A stretch of DNA of 64,000 nt from Prauserella_A oleivorans. GTDB taxonomy: Bacteria > Actinomycetota > Actinomycetes > Mycobacteriales > Pseudonocardiaceae. A program made the translations under genes and the position numbers. The DNA is taken from the NCBI RefSeq assembly GCF_042685745.1, contig NZ_JBHUNT010000001.1, positions 2,418,001 to 2,482,000 on the forward strand, given 5' to 3'. Position 1 is the stretch's first letter. Each line of letters begins with the position of its first letter. Below the pieces are notes generated by a model that did not search any database, was not told where the DNA came from, and worked only from the letters and a program-made list of their open reading frames with translations. Shown in pieces: positions 50,147 through 58,991 of the stretch.

Positions 50147-50686
50147 TCACCCGCGTTCGTGCAGCTGGAGCAGCGTGTAGGCGGCGAGGGACTGGGCGTC
50201 GGTGATCTCGCCGGCGCGCACCATCTTCTCGAACTCGGCCCGGGAGAACCACGCCGTGCGCATGTCCTGTTCCTCGTGCTCCCGGTCCGGCACGCCTGCC
50301 CTGAGGTCGGTCGCCAGATAGGCGGTGCCGCGCTGGCTGGACATGCCCGCGGCCACGTCCAGCACGCCCAGGGCCACGAGCGAGCCCGCCTCCAGTCCGG
50401 TCTCCTCGCGCAGCTCCCGTGCGGCGAGCTCGGCCGGGTCGGCGTCGGAGAGCTCGGGCGCCGTTCCCTGCGGGAACTCCCAGCGGCGCAGCCCGAGCGG
50501 ATATCGGTATTGCTCCACCAGGTGCAGCCGGTCGCCGTCCAGCGGGATCACGAGCGCGTAGTGCGGCTTGTCGACGACGCCGTAGATACCCTCGCTGCCG
50601 TCCGGCCTGCGGATGCCGTCCTCCCGGACGCTCATCCAGTTGTTCCGGTACACCTCGCGGGTCGACACGCGCTCGATGGGGTCCAC
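50147..50686 (-). CDS. Nudix hydrolase, probably ADP-ribose/ADP-sugar pyrophosphatase type
   Basis: The 179-residue enzyme has a clear Nudix box LAARELREETGLEAGSL inside a fold with VDKPHYALVIPLDGDRLHLV and YRYPLGLRRWEFPQG, the latter seen in ADP-sugar pyrophosphatases. The exact substrate is not determinable. GTG 50686 is the start. It is divergent from nucS, with only 35 bp between the start codons. Confidence 0.9.
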   Translation of the reverse strand: MDPIERVSTREVYRNNWMSVREDGIRRPDGSEGIYGVVDKPHYALVIPLDGDRLHLVEQYRYPLGLRRWEFPQGTAPELSDADPAELAARELREETGLEAGSLVALGVLDVAAGMSSQRGTAYLATDLRAGVPDREHEEQDMRTAWFSRAEFEKMVRAGEITDAQSLAAYTLLQLHERG

Positions 50687-50721
50687 ACACCCAGTGTGCC
50701 AAGTCCCCTAATCTCTGGCGC

Positions 50722-51381
50722 GTGCGCTTGGTAATCGCCCGCTGCCAGGTCGACTATGCCGGCCGGCTCACCGCCCACCTGCCCATGGCCACGAGGCTGC
50801 TGCTGGTCAAGTCGGACGGCTCCGTGTCCGTGCACTCGGACGACCGGGCCTACAAGCCGTTGAACTGGATGAGCCCGCCGTGCTGGCTCATCGAGGACGG
50901 CAACCTGTGGATCGTCGAGAACAAGGCGGGCGAGAAGCTGGTGATCACCATCGAGCAGGTGATCGACGAGATCGAGCACGACCTCGGTGCCGAGCCCGGC
51001 CTGCAGAAGGACGGCGTGGAGGCACACCTGCAGGAGCTGCTCGCCGAGCACATCACGACGCTCGGCGACGGCTACACGCTGGTGCGGCGCGAATACCCGA
51101 CCGCGATCGGCCCGGTCGACATCCTCGCGCGCGACGCGGACGGCTCGGCCGTGGCGGTGGAGATCAAGCGCCGCGGCGAGATCGACGGCGTCGAGCAGCT
51201 CAGCCGCTACCTCGAACTGCTCAACCGTGACCCGCTCCTGGCTCCGGTGCAGGGTGTGTTCGCCGCGCAGCAGATCAAGCCGCAGGCACGCACGCTCGCC
51301 GAGGACCGGGGAATCCGGTGCGTGACGCTGGACTACGACGCCCTGCGCGGCATCGAGACCGGCGACCTGCGCCTGTTCTGA
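50722..51381 (+). CDS. nucS: Mismatch-specific endonuclease NucS (EndoMS)
   Basis: The 219-residue protein replaces MutS/MutL mismatch repair in most actinobacteria. It has the N-terminal VRLVIARCQVDYAGRLTAHL and the C-terminal RecB-like nuclease motif GPVDILARDADGSAVAVEIK (Asp and ExK), then QLSRYLELLNRD. It cuts both strands at G-T, G-G and T-T mismatches in studied homologues. TAATCT lies about nine bases before GTG 50722, suggesting a leaderless transcript. The usual C-terminal beta-clamp contact may be the final DLRLF. Confidence 0.95.
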   Translation: MRLVIARCQVDYAGRLTAHLPMATRLLLVKSDGSVSVHSDDRAYKPLNWMSPPCWLIEDGNLWIVENKAGEKLVITIEQVIDEIEHDLGAEPGLQKDGVEAHLQELLAEHITTLGDGYTLVRREYPTAIGPVDILARDADGSAVAVEIKRRGEIDGVEQLSRYLELLNRDPLLAPVQGVFAAQQIKPQARTLAEDRGIRCVTLDYDALRGIETGDLRLF

Positions 51382-51653
51382 GGACCCTCGCCGCTCCCGT
51401 GGGCCGGGTGGCTCACTGATGTCCGGGCCCTGACACCCGCCCGTTCCGGCCGTGGTCGCGGGGACGCGGTCCCCGCGGGTTTCCCGACGTTTCCCGATTC
51501 CGATGCCGGGGTAAAGCGCCGTCGGCCCGTGGGCGCAATCGGCACAGGATTTGCGATGTGGCATTCATCCCGGTGCGATCGTGCGGTAATGTGCGCTCGC
51601 AGGTTGATCCGTGATGAGTGTTGTTGACTGGTGTTGATTCCGGAGGTGGGCCG

Positions 51654-53351
51654 GTGAGCGTCCTTGCCCAGGATCTACGGCTTGATGCGAACGCGATCGA
51701 CTACGTGTTGCTCGCGTTCTACTTCGTGCTTGTCCTCGGAATCGGATACCTGGCACGCAGGCAGGTCTCCACGAGTCTGGACTTCTTCCTCTCCGGACGC
51801 TCGCTGCCCGCGTGGGTGACCGGCCTGGCGTTCATCTCCGCCAACCTCGGCGCGATCGAGGTCATGGGCATGTCGGCCAACGGCGCCCAGTACGGCATGC
51901 CGACCGCGCACTACTTCTGGATCGGCGCCATCCCCGCGATGCTCTTCCTCGGCATCGTGATGATGCCGTTCTATTACGGCTCCAAGGTGCGCAGCGTCCC
52001 GGAGTTCATGCTGCGCCGCTTCGGCAAACCCGCCCACCTCGTCAACGGCATCAGCTTCGCGCTGGCCCAGATCCTCATCGCGGGGGCGAACCTCTTCCTG
52101 CTCGCGAGCGTGGTCAACCTGCTGCTGGGCTGGCCGATCTGGGTGTCGGTGATCCTCGCGGCCGTGATCGTGCTCGCCTACACCGCGCTCGGAGGTCTGT
52201 CGGCCGCCATCTACAACGAGGTGCTGCAGTTCTTCGTCATCGTGGCCGCGCTGCTGCCGCTGACGATCGTCGGTCTGTACAAGGTCGGTGGCTGGGAGGG
52301 CCTCGTCGACAAGGTGACCGCGGGACCGGGCGGCGCCGAGCAGCTCAACTCCTGGCCCGGCAACCAGCTCACAGGTTTCGGTGACAACTTCCTGTCCGTC
52401 CTCGGTCTGGTGTTCGGCCTCGGGTTCGTGCTCTCGTTCGGCTACTGGACGACGAACTTCGTCGAGGTGCAGCGCGCGATGGCCTCGAAGAGCATGTCCG
52501 CGGCCCAGCGCACGCCCATCATCGGCGCCTTCCCGAAGCTGCTGATGCCGTTCATCGTCATCGTCCCGGGCATGATCGCCGGCGTGAGCGTCGCCGAGCT
52601 CGCCGGGGAGAACAAGGCCGCGCTCATGAACGGCGAGGCCGCGCCCAGCGGTGCCACCTTCAACAACGCGCTCCTGCTCCTGATGCGCGACCTGCTGCCC
52701 AACGGCATGCTCGGCATCGCGATCGCCGGTCTGCTGGCGTCGTTCATGGCCGGCATGGCGGCGAACCTGAGCTCGTTCAACACGGTGTTCACCTACGACA
52801 TCTGGCAGGCCTACATCAAGAAGGACCGGTCGGACGCGTACTACCTGCGCACCGGGCGCGTGGTGACGGCGGCGGCGACGATCCTCGCCATCGGCACGGC
52901 GTTCATCGCCTCCACCTACAGCAACCTGATGGACTACCTGCAGCAGCTGTTCTCGTTCTTCAACGCGCCGCTGTTCGCGACGTTCATCCTCGGCATGTTC
53001 TGGAAGCGCATGACGCCCACGGCAGGCTGGCTCGGCCTGGTCACCGGTACGGCGTCGGCGGTGGCCGTGTTCCTGCTCGCCGAGACCGGGGTCTGGGACC
53101 TGCCCGGCCAGGGGGCGTCGTTCGTGGGTGCCGGTGCGGCGTTCGTGGTCGACGTCGTGGTGAGTGTGGCCGTGACGATGGTGACGCGGCCGAAGCCGGA
53201 GGCCCAGCTCGTCGGGCTCGTCTACTCCCTGACGCCGCGGGAGACGCTGAGCCGGTCGACCACGGGCGAGGACGCGGGCTGGTATCGCAACCCCGGCCTG
53301 CTCGCGGGCATTGTCCTGGTCATCACGATCGTGCTGAACATCATCTTCTAG
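51654..53351 (+). CDS. Sodium:solute symporter (SSS) family transporter
   Basis: The 565-residue LeuT-fold symporter has about 14 spans. Visible are the GYLARRQVSTSLDFFLSGRS string, a Gly/Ala-rich TM1, and AYTALGGLSAAIYNEVLQFF typical of SSS proteins close to the SGLT-like group. The substrate is not clear (sugar, inositol or similar). GTG 51654 follows GGAGGTGGGCC. The small membrane gene 12 bp downstream is in the same operon. Confidence 0.9.
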   Translation: MSVLAQDLRLDANAIDYVLLAFYFVLVLGIGYLARRQVSTSLDFFLSGRSLPAWVTGLAFISANLGAIEVMGMSANGAQYGMPTAHYFWIGAIPAMLFLGIVMMPFYYGSKVRSVPEFMLRRFGKPAHLVNGISFALAQILIAGANLFLLASVVNLLLGWPIWVSVILAAVIVLAYTALGGLSAAIYNEVLQFFVIVAALLPLTIVGLYKVGGWEGLVDKVTAGPGGAEQLNSWPGNQLTGFGDNFLSVLGLVFGLGFVLSFGYWTTNFVEVQRAMASKSMSAAQRTPIIGAFPKLLMPFIVIVPGMIAGVSVAELAGENKAALMNGEAAPSGATFNNALLLLMRDLLPNGMLGIAIAGLLASFMAGMAANLSSFNTVFTYDIWQAYIKKDRSDAYYLRTGRVVTAAATILAIGTAFIASTYSNLMDYLQQLFSFFNAPLFATFILGMFWKRMTPTAGWLGLVTGTASAVAVFLLAETGVWDLPGQGASFVGAGAAFVVDVVVSVAVTMVTRPKPEAQLVGLVYSLTPRETLSRSTTGEDAGWYRNPGLLAGIVLVITIVLNIIF

Positions 53352-53363
53352 GAGGCGTGGACC

Positions 53364-53633
53364 ATGGCGAACCAGACGCGCTCGCGCAGCGCCGGAGTGT
53401 TCGACGTCCGGCTGGTCATCGCTCTGCTGATCGGTGTGTACGGACTGGTCCTGACCATCATGGGCGTGGGCTTCACCACCGATCAGGACATCGCCAAGGC
53501 GGCGGGCCTGAACATCAACCTGTGGGCGGGCATCGGCATGCTCGTCTTCGCCGCGGCGTTCGTGCTGTGGGTGCGGCTGCGGCCGATCCGGGTGCCCACC
53601 GAGGCCGACCAGCAGGACCAGGGCGAGAGCTGA
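53364..53633 (+). CDS. Small two-span membrane protein paired with the SSS symporter
   Basis: The 89-residue product has two hydrophobic segments, VRLVIALLIGVYGLVLTIMG (in part) and LWAGIGMLVFAAAFVLWVRL, and charged ends. AGGAGGCGTGGACC precedes ATG. Its position immediately after the symporter suggests an accessory subunit. No function is known. Confidence 0.8.
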   Translation: MANQTRSRSAGVFDVRLVIALLIGVYGLVLTIMGVGFTTDQDIAKAAGLNINLWAGIGMLVFAAAFVLWVRLRPIRVPTEADQQDQGES

Positions 53634-53682
53634 AACGCAGGTTCGGTGCATGCGCCGGAGATCGCCCGGCTAACGTGCACCC

Positions 53683-54666
53683 GTGGGGAAAATCGTCGGT
53701 CGCCGGTCCGGGGTCCTGCTCGGCATCGTCCTGCTCGGGCTGCTGAGCGGCTGCGCCGGTGAGGATCTGGCCAAGGCCAACTTCCAGCGCACCACGGTCT
53801 CCGCGGAGCCGGGCACCGGCCAGGGCGAGGTGCCGGAGGGGCCGATCACCGACCCGGCAGTCAGCCAGTCGGCCCTGCGGACCGTGGACCCGTGCGGGCT
53901 GCTCACCGACCGGATCGTCGGCGATCTCGGTTCGCTCGCCGACGAACCGTACCGGTCCGACTGGGGCTCCTGCCGGGTCGAGCTGCGGGACGCCGGGGAC
54001 AAGACGGTCGACGTCGGGCTCGAGCTCGGCGAGACGGTGATCGCCGAGCCGACCGGCGGCATCGAGGGCCTGCCACTGGTGGAGAGCACGCTCGACGACG
54101 GCACCTGTTTCGTCACGGCCGTCACCGGCTACGAGCCCACGGTCGGCGTCACCGCGCAGGTCGAGTATCCCGGTGGCAACGCGTGCGATGCCGGCTACAC
54201 GCTGGTGGGCAACGTGATCCGGGAACTGCGGGCCGACCCCCCGCGGTACGAGACGGTGCCGGGCAGCCTCGTCGACGTCGACCCGTGCACCGTCGTGTCC
54301 CGCGACGCGCTCGCCGAGGCGTTCGGCCCCGATGTGGTGCACCGGCCCTCGGGACTGCACCACTGCGACTTCACGCAGTCGGGCGATCCGGCGGCGTCGG
54401 TGCGGCTCTACGAGGGCGTGCTGCCGGAGGAGGGCGACAACGTCACGCGGGTCGACCTCGGAAACGGTGTGAGCGCGGTGCAGGAGAGGATCACGGACGC
54501 CGCCGACTGCGACGTGGTGTGGATGCACCGGCCGGGCGAGGACGGCATGGGCGAGGTCGTCGGCGTCAACTACCGGGACTATTCCGACGACGCCACCGCC
54601 GACGGCGCGTGTGCCGCCGCGGTCACCCTCGCGAAGGGCATCCTGGGCAGACTGCCGTCGCCGTGA
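53683..54666 (+). CDS. DUF3558-like lipoprotein with two repeated domains
   Basis: The 327-residue secreted lipoprotein is lipidated at Cys24 (GLLSGCAG). Two similar halves follow: VDPCGLLTDRIVGDLG with a later WGSCRVEL, and VDPCTVVSRDALAEAFG with LHHCDFTQSG. Each is a DUF3558-type DPC...C module, probably with a disulphide. Such proteins are common on actinobacterial surfaces and of unknown function. GTG 53683 starts a basic signal sequence. Confidence 0.82.
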   Translation: MGKIVGRRSGVLLGIVLLGLLSGCAGEDLAKANFQRTTVSAEPGTGQGEVPEGPITDPAVSQSALRTVDPCGLLTDRIVGDLGSLADEPYRSDWGSCRVELRDAGDKTVDVGLELGETVIAEPTGGIEGLPLVESTLDDGTCFVTAVTGYEPTVGVTAQVEYPGGNACDAGYTLVGNVIRELRADPPRYETVPGSLVDVDPCTVVSRDALAEAFGPDVVHRPSGLHHCDFTQSGDPAASVRLYEGVLPEEGDNVTRVDLGNGVSAVQERITDAADCDVVWMHRPGEDGMGEVVGVNYRDYSDDATADGACAAAVTLAKGILGRLPSP

Positions 54667-54783
54667 CCACCGGCGGGGCGTGGCCACCGGAGGGGAAAGC
54701 GGGGCGCGGCATGGCGCGAAGACCCCCCGGATGGCTAGCGTGGAAATCTGCTACCCGCACATGGTTGTGGCTGGAGGTGCGCC

Positions 54784-55785
54784 GTGAAAAAGATAATCAA
54801 CGATCCGGCGACAGTGGTTGCCGAATCGCTTCGAGGACTCGCCGCCGCGCATGCGGATCTGGTCCGAGTCGGCTACGACCCCGACCACATCGTGCGCGCC
54901 GACGCGCCGGTCTCCGGGAAGGTCGCGGTGATCTCCGGCGGGGGCTCGGGACACGAGCCGCTGCACGGCGGCTTCGTCGGGCCGGGCATGCTGCACGCGG
55001 CCGTGCCGGGTGCGGTGTTCACGTCGCCGACGCCGGATGCGGTGCAGGCGGCCATCTCGGCGACGACCGGTGACGCGGGCGCGCTGCTGATCGTGAAGAA
55101 CTACACCGGCGACGTGCTCAACTTCGAGACCGCCGCCGAACTGGCCTCCGCCGAGAACCTGGACGTGCGCAGTGTCGTCATCGACGACGACGTCGCCGTG
55201 GCCGACTCGACGTTCACCGCGGGCAGGCGTGGGGTGGGCGGCACGGTGCTGCTCGAGAAGCTCGCCGGTGCCGCCGCCGAGCGGGGCGACAAGCTCGACG
55301 CCGTGGAAGCGCTGGCGCGCAAGGTGATCGGCCAGGTCCGCTCGATCGGCGTGGCGTTGACGGCACCCACCGTGCCGCACGTCGGCGAGCCGAGCTTCGA
55401 CCTCGGTCCCGACGAGATCGAGTTCGGCATCGGCATCCACGGCGAGCCGGGCCGCGAGCGCATCGGCGCCGAGCCCGCCGACGCGCTGGTGGAGCGGATG
55501 ATCAACGCGGTGGTGGAGGACCTGCCGTACGGCGAGGGCGACGAGGTGTTGCTGTTCACCAACTCGATGGGCGCCACCCCGCTGATCGAGCTGTACCTGG
55601 CACACGGAATCGCCGAACGGTTGCTTGCCGATCGCGGAATCCGGGTAACCCGCCGACTGGTCGGTCCGTACATCACGAGCTTGGAGATGCAGGGGATCAG
55701 TGTGACATTGTTGCGTTTGGACGACGAGCTCACCGAGCTCTGGGACGCCCCGGTGAACACGCCCGCGCTGCGGTGGGGCGTCTGA
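54784..55785 (+). CDS. dhaK: Dihydroxyacetone kinase subunit DhaK
   Basis: The 333-residue subunit binds dihydroxyacetone covalently through the His in GIGIHGEPG. Other strings are VISGGGSGHEPLHGGFVG and KNYTGDVLNFETAAELA. It works with DhaL and DhaM as a PEP-dependent kinase feeding glycolysis. GTG 54784 follows GGAGGTGCGCC, and TAGCGT about 47 bases upstream may be the -10. The stop overlaps dhaL (TGATG). Confidence 0.96.
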   Translation: MKKIINDPATVVAESLRGLAAAHADLVRVGYDPDHIVRADAPVSGKVAVISGGGSGHEPLHGGFVGPGMLHAAVPGAVFTSPTPDAVQAAISATTGDAGALLIVKNYTGDVLNFETAAELASAENLDVRSVVIDDDVAVADSTFTAGRRGVGGTVLLEKLAGAAAERGDKLDAVEALARKVIGQVRSIGVALTAPTVPHVGEPSFDLGPDEIEFGIGIHGEPGRERIGAEPADALVERMINAVVEDLPYGEGDEVLLFTNSMGATPLIELYLAHGIAERLLADRGIRVTRRLVGPYITSLEMQGISVTLLRLDDELTELWDAPVNTPALRWGV

Positions 55786-56408
55786 TGGGCTGCGGTGCTG
55801 CCGACGTCGCCGCCGTGCTGCGAGCAGGCGCGGAGACCATCGCCAAACACAAGGTGGAGCTCACCGAGCTCGACCGGCCGATCGGCGACGGTGACCACGG
55901 CGAGAACATGAACCGCGGCTTCACCGCCGTACTGTCCACTCTGGATACGGCGGTGCCGGAGACGCCCGGTGGCGTGCTGAAGATCGCGGCGACCACGCTC
56001 ATCTCCAAAGTAGGCGGTGCCGCCGGGCCGCTGTACGGCACGGCGTTCCTGCGGGCCGCCACCACGCTCGGCGACAAGTCCGAACTGGACGCGGCGTCGG
56101 TGGTGGCCGCGCTGCAGGCGGCCCTCGCCGGGGTGGTCGCCCGGGGCAAGGCGGATGTGGGCGACGCGACGATGGTCGACGCTCTCACGCCGGCCGTGGC
56201 TGCGGCGGAGAGCTCGGAGAACAACGGCATCGCCGCGGTACTCGCCGCGGCTGCCGACGCCGCCGACCAGGGCGCGGAGTCCACTGTGCCCCTGGTCGCC
56301 CGCAAGGGCCGGGCCTCCTACCTGGGTGAGCGCAGCGTGGGTCACCTGGACCCGGGCGCGCGCTCGACGGCGCTGCTGCTCCGCGCGTTCGCCGAGGCGG
56401 TGCGATGA
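55785..56408 (+). CDS. dhaL: Dihydroxyacetone kinase subunit DhaL
   Basis: The 207-residue ADP-binding subunit has the metal-binding motif RPIGDGDHGENMNRG, SKVGGAAGPLYGTAFL and the lid region KGRASYLGERSVGHLDPGA. ADP stays bound and is rephosphorylated by DhaM. It overlaps dhaK and dhaM. Confidence 0.96.
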   Translation: MGCGAADVAAVLRAGAETIAKHKVELTELDRPIGDGDHGENMNRGFTAVLSTLDTAVPETPGGVLKIAATTLISKVGGAAGPLYGTAFLRAATTLGDKSELDAASVVAALQAALAGVVARGKADVGDATMVDALTPAVAAAESSENNGIAAVLAAAADAADQGAESTVPLVARKGRASYLGERSVGHLDPGARSTALLLRAFAEAVR

Positions 56409-57091
56409 GGGTCGGTCTGGTCGTCGTGTCCCACAGCGGCAAGCTCGCGGAGGGGGTGGCCGAGGTCGCCACGCAGATGGCTCCCGACGTGACCGTGAAG
56501 GCGGCGGGCGGTCTGCCGGACGGCGGTATCGGCACGGACTTCGAGTCGGTGCTCACCGCCGTGCAGGAGGCCGACGCCGGGTCCGGAGTCGTGCTGCTCT
56601 ACGACCTCGGCAGCGCGCAGATGACGGCCGAGCTGGCCGTCGAGGCGCTGGGCGATCCCGGGTCGGCGGTGGTGGTCGACGCCCCGCTGGTGGAGGGCGC
56701 GATCGCGGCCGCGGTGGCGGCACAGGGCGGCGCCGACCGCGCGGCCGTGGCCGAGGCCGCCTCGTCGGCGGGCGGCCGTGCCGAGCCGGCGGCAGCCGAG
56801 GCCGGGCAGGAACCCTCCGACGGCGCGACCCAGCGCACCGAGCTGACGCTCGCCAACGAGGTCGGTCTGCACGCCCGTCCCGCGGCCTTGCTCGTGCGCA
56901 GCATCGCGGGCCTGGACGCCGACGTGCGGATCAAGCGCGGTGACGACGAGGCCGACGGGCACAGCGTCCTCGCGCTCATGTCGCTGTCGGCCCGCAAGGG
57001 CGACACGATCGAGGTCACGGCCACCGGCGGCCAGGCGGGCGAGGCCATCCGGCGCATCCAGGCACTCGCGGAGCGCAACTTCGACGAGTGA
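56405..57091 (+). CDS. dhaM: Dihydroxyacetone kinase phosphotransfer subunit DhaM fused to HPr
   Basis: The 228-residue fusion has a PTS EIIA (mannose-type) domain at residues about 1-125 with the active His in LVVVSHSGKLAEG. An Ala/Gly-rich linker follows, then an HPr domain at about 142-228 with NEVGLHARPAALLVRSIAG. E. coli DhaM has EIIA, HPr and an EI-like domain, so here only EI must come from elsewhere. It overlaps dhaL by four bases. Confidence 0.95.
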   Translation: MRVGLVVVSHSGKLAEGVAEVATQMAPDVTVKAAGGLPDGGIGTDFESVLTAVQEADAGSGVVLLYDLGSAQMTAELAVEALGDPGSAVVVDAPLVEGAIAAAVAAQGGADRAAVAEAASSAGGRAEPAAAEAGQEPSDGATQRTELTLANEVGLHARPAALLVRSIAGLDADVRIKRGDDEADGHSVLALMSLSARKGDTIEVTATGGQAGEAIRRIQALAERNFDE

Positions 57092-57166
57092 CCGCGCGCC
57101 GGGTGAGCTGCCCGCGGGTCAGGCATCCGGCCGGCAACACGAGCCTGCGGTCGGTGCCGGCTGTTC

Positions 57167-57370
57167 CTAGCCGCAGCCGCAGGCGCCGCCGCAGCAGCCG
57201 CCGACGGGTGCCGGGGCGCTCGCCGAACCCGTGAGCGCCACGGTGGTGAGCAGCTTGACGGTGTCGTCGTGGCCCTCGGGGCAGCTGGCGGGCTCGCTCG
57301 ACTCGCTCATCGGCCGGTTGAGTTCGAACGTCGTGGTGCATTCCCGGCAGCGGTAGGCGTAGGTCGGCAT
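57167..57370 (-). CDS. FmdB-type zinc ribbon protein
   Basis: The 67-residue protein begins MPTYAYRCRECTTTFELNRP, the FmdB putative regulatory zinc ribbon, with a second Cys in PASCPEGH and an unusual Cys/Gly-rich end (GGCCGGACGCG). It is convergent with dhaM. ATG 57370 is chosen because longer frames run through the divergent phosphodiesterase gene. Confidence 0.9.
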   Translation of the reverse strand: MPTYAYRCRECTTTFELNRPMSESSEPASCPEGHDDTVKLLTTVALTGSASAPAPVGGCCGGACGCG

Positions 57371-57416
57371 GCCGATGATTATCGCCCGGCGGCGCACGGA
57401 GTGGGAAGCTGTCGGC

Positions 57417-58550
57417 GTGGCCTCTCCGCTGATCGACACCGGCACGCCGCACCTGAGCGAGGTCGTGCCGTCGCTGCTCGCGGCCCTCGGCGTGCCCGGC
57501 TGTAGTCGCACGCTCGACGTCCCGGAGGTGTCCCGGGCGTGCGTGCTGCTGATCGACGGGCTCGGCTGGGACCTGCTCGCCGAGCACGCCGCCGACGCCC
57601 CCGTGCTCCACGGACTGCGCCGCACCCCGCTCCGCGTCGGCTACCCCGCCACGACGGCGGCCGGCCTGGCGGCCATCGGCACGGGCGTGCCCGTGGGGGA
57701 GCACGGCATGGCCGGCTACACCTTCGAGGTGCCGGGTGTGGGGGTGGTCAACGCGCTGCGCTGGCGGCACCACCCGGGCGGTCCCGACCTGGGCGACGAG
57801 CTGCCCGCCGAGCGGGTGCAGCCGATGCGGACGACGTTCGAGCGCGCGGCGGCGGCCGGGGTCGCCACGAGCGTGGTGTCGGCGGCGCAGTTCGCGGGCT
57901 CGGCGCTCACGCGCGCCGTGTTGCGCGGCGGCGGTTACGTCGGTGTGCACGCGCTCGGCGACCTCGCGGCGAGCGCGCTCGCGGCGCTGCGGCCGCCCAA
58001 GGCGTTCTGCTACGCCTACCACAGCGAACTCGACCTGCTCGGGCACGTGTACGGACCGGGGTCGCCCGCGTGGCGCATGCAACTGCGGCAGGTGGACCGG
58101 CTCGTCGAGTCGATCGTGGACGGCCTGCCGCCCGGGGCCGTGCTGGCCGTCGTCGCCGACCACGGCATGGTGCGCGTGGACGACACGGTCGTGGACGTGG
58201 ACACCGTGCCGGCGCTGCGGGCCGGGGTTCGGGCGCTGGGCGGCGAGGTGCGGGCACGGCACGTCTACACCGAGTCCGGCGCGGCCGGCGACGTGCTGGC
58301 GGCCTGGCGAGAGGTCCTCGGCGAGCACGCGTGGGTGGCCGCGCGTGAGGAGGCCATCGCGCAGGGTTGGTTCGGCCCCCGGGTCGCCGACCACGTGCGG
58401 CCGCGCATCGGGGACGTCGTCGCGGCCGCGCGGGACAGCTTCGGCATGGTGCGCCGGGAGGCGGAGCCGACGGAGTCGTCGCTGATCGGCCAGCACGGCT
58501 CGTTCACCAGCGCCGAGCAGCGGGTGCCGTTCGCCGTCGCCTACGGCTGA
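57417..58550 (+). CDS. Alkaline-phosphatase-superfamily phosphodiesterase (nucleotide pyrophosphatase-like)
   Basis: The 377-residue enzyme shows the superfamily metal ligands: VLLIDGLGWDLL (Asp), the Thr nucleophile in GYPATTAAGLAAIGTG, SELDLLGHVYG (Asp/His) and VVADHGMV (Asp-His). The N-terminal half resembles type I phosphodiesterase/nucleotide pyrophosphatases; the substrate is unknown. GTG 57417 avoids overlap with the divergent fmdB-type gene; an in-frame ATG 57369 exists. Confidence 0.87.
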   Translation: MASPLIDTGTPHLSEVVPSLLAALGVPGCSRTLDVPEVSRACVLLIDGLGWDLLAEHAADAPVLHGLRRTPLRVGYPATTAAGLAAIGTGVPVGEHGMAGYTFEVPGVGVVNALRWRHHPGGPDLGDELPAERVQPMRTTFERAAAAGVATSVVSAAQFAGSALTRAVLRGGGYVGVHALGDLAASALAALRPPKAFCYAYHSELDLLGHVYGPGSPAWRMQLRQVDRLVESIVDGLPPGAVLAVVADHGMVRVDDTVVDVDTVPALRAGVRALGGEVRARHVYTESGAAGDVLAAWREVLGEHAWVAAREEAIAQGWFGPRVADHVRPRIGDVVAAARDSFGMVRREAEPTESSLIGQHGSFTSAEQRVPFAVAYG

Positions 58551-58578
58551 CCTCCCGCCGGTCGATACCGTGGACGGC

Positions 58579-58875
58579 ATGCCCCGCCGTCACCACAACC
58601 GCCGCCGGCAGAGCGGCCGCCCCTCCCTCGGCACGTTCACCGGCTGGGCGCAGGCGGAGTCGGCGGACGACGGCGACTGGCTCGTGCGCACGGTTCCCGG
58701 GGCCCAGGCGACGAAGGTCTACCGCTGTCCCGGCTGCGACCACGAGATCCGGCCCGGGGTCCCGCACGTCGTGGCGTGGCCCGCCGACGAGACCGGCTCG
58801 GTGGCCGACCGCAGGCACTGGCACAGCGGCTGCTGGCAGGCCAGGCGGCGGCGCAGGCCGACGCGCCGCCGTTGA
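58579..58875 (+). CDS. Small conserved actinobacterial protein with Cys/His cluster
   Basis: The 98-residue protein has very basic ends (MPRRHHNRRRQ and RRRRRPTRRR) and a zinc-site-like core: YRCPGCDHEI, then RRHWHSGCW. Similar proteins are widespread in actinobacteria and sometimes labelled ATP/GTP-binding without evidence. ATG 58579 is chosen over GTG 58570. Function is unknown. Confidence 0.75.
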   Translation: MPRRHHNRRRQSGRPSLGTFTGWAQAESADDGDWLVRTVPGAQATKVYRCPGCDHEIRPGVPHVVAWPADETGSVADRRHWHSGCWQARRRRRPTRRR

Positions 58876-58991
58876 ACGGCACCGAAGCCCACTCCCCGCC
58901 CTGCACAGGGGCGGCTGAGCGGGGCGTAACCCTCGACGCGGTCACCCGCACCGAGGTGACGGGTACCCGACGCTGATCGTCGTCGTGCGGG

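Noticed and set aside
51675..53651. A 658-codon minus-strand ORF across the symporter gene
   Set aside because: Antisense shadow of the SSS transporter, dominated by His, Arg and Asp, with no domain.
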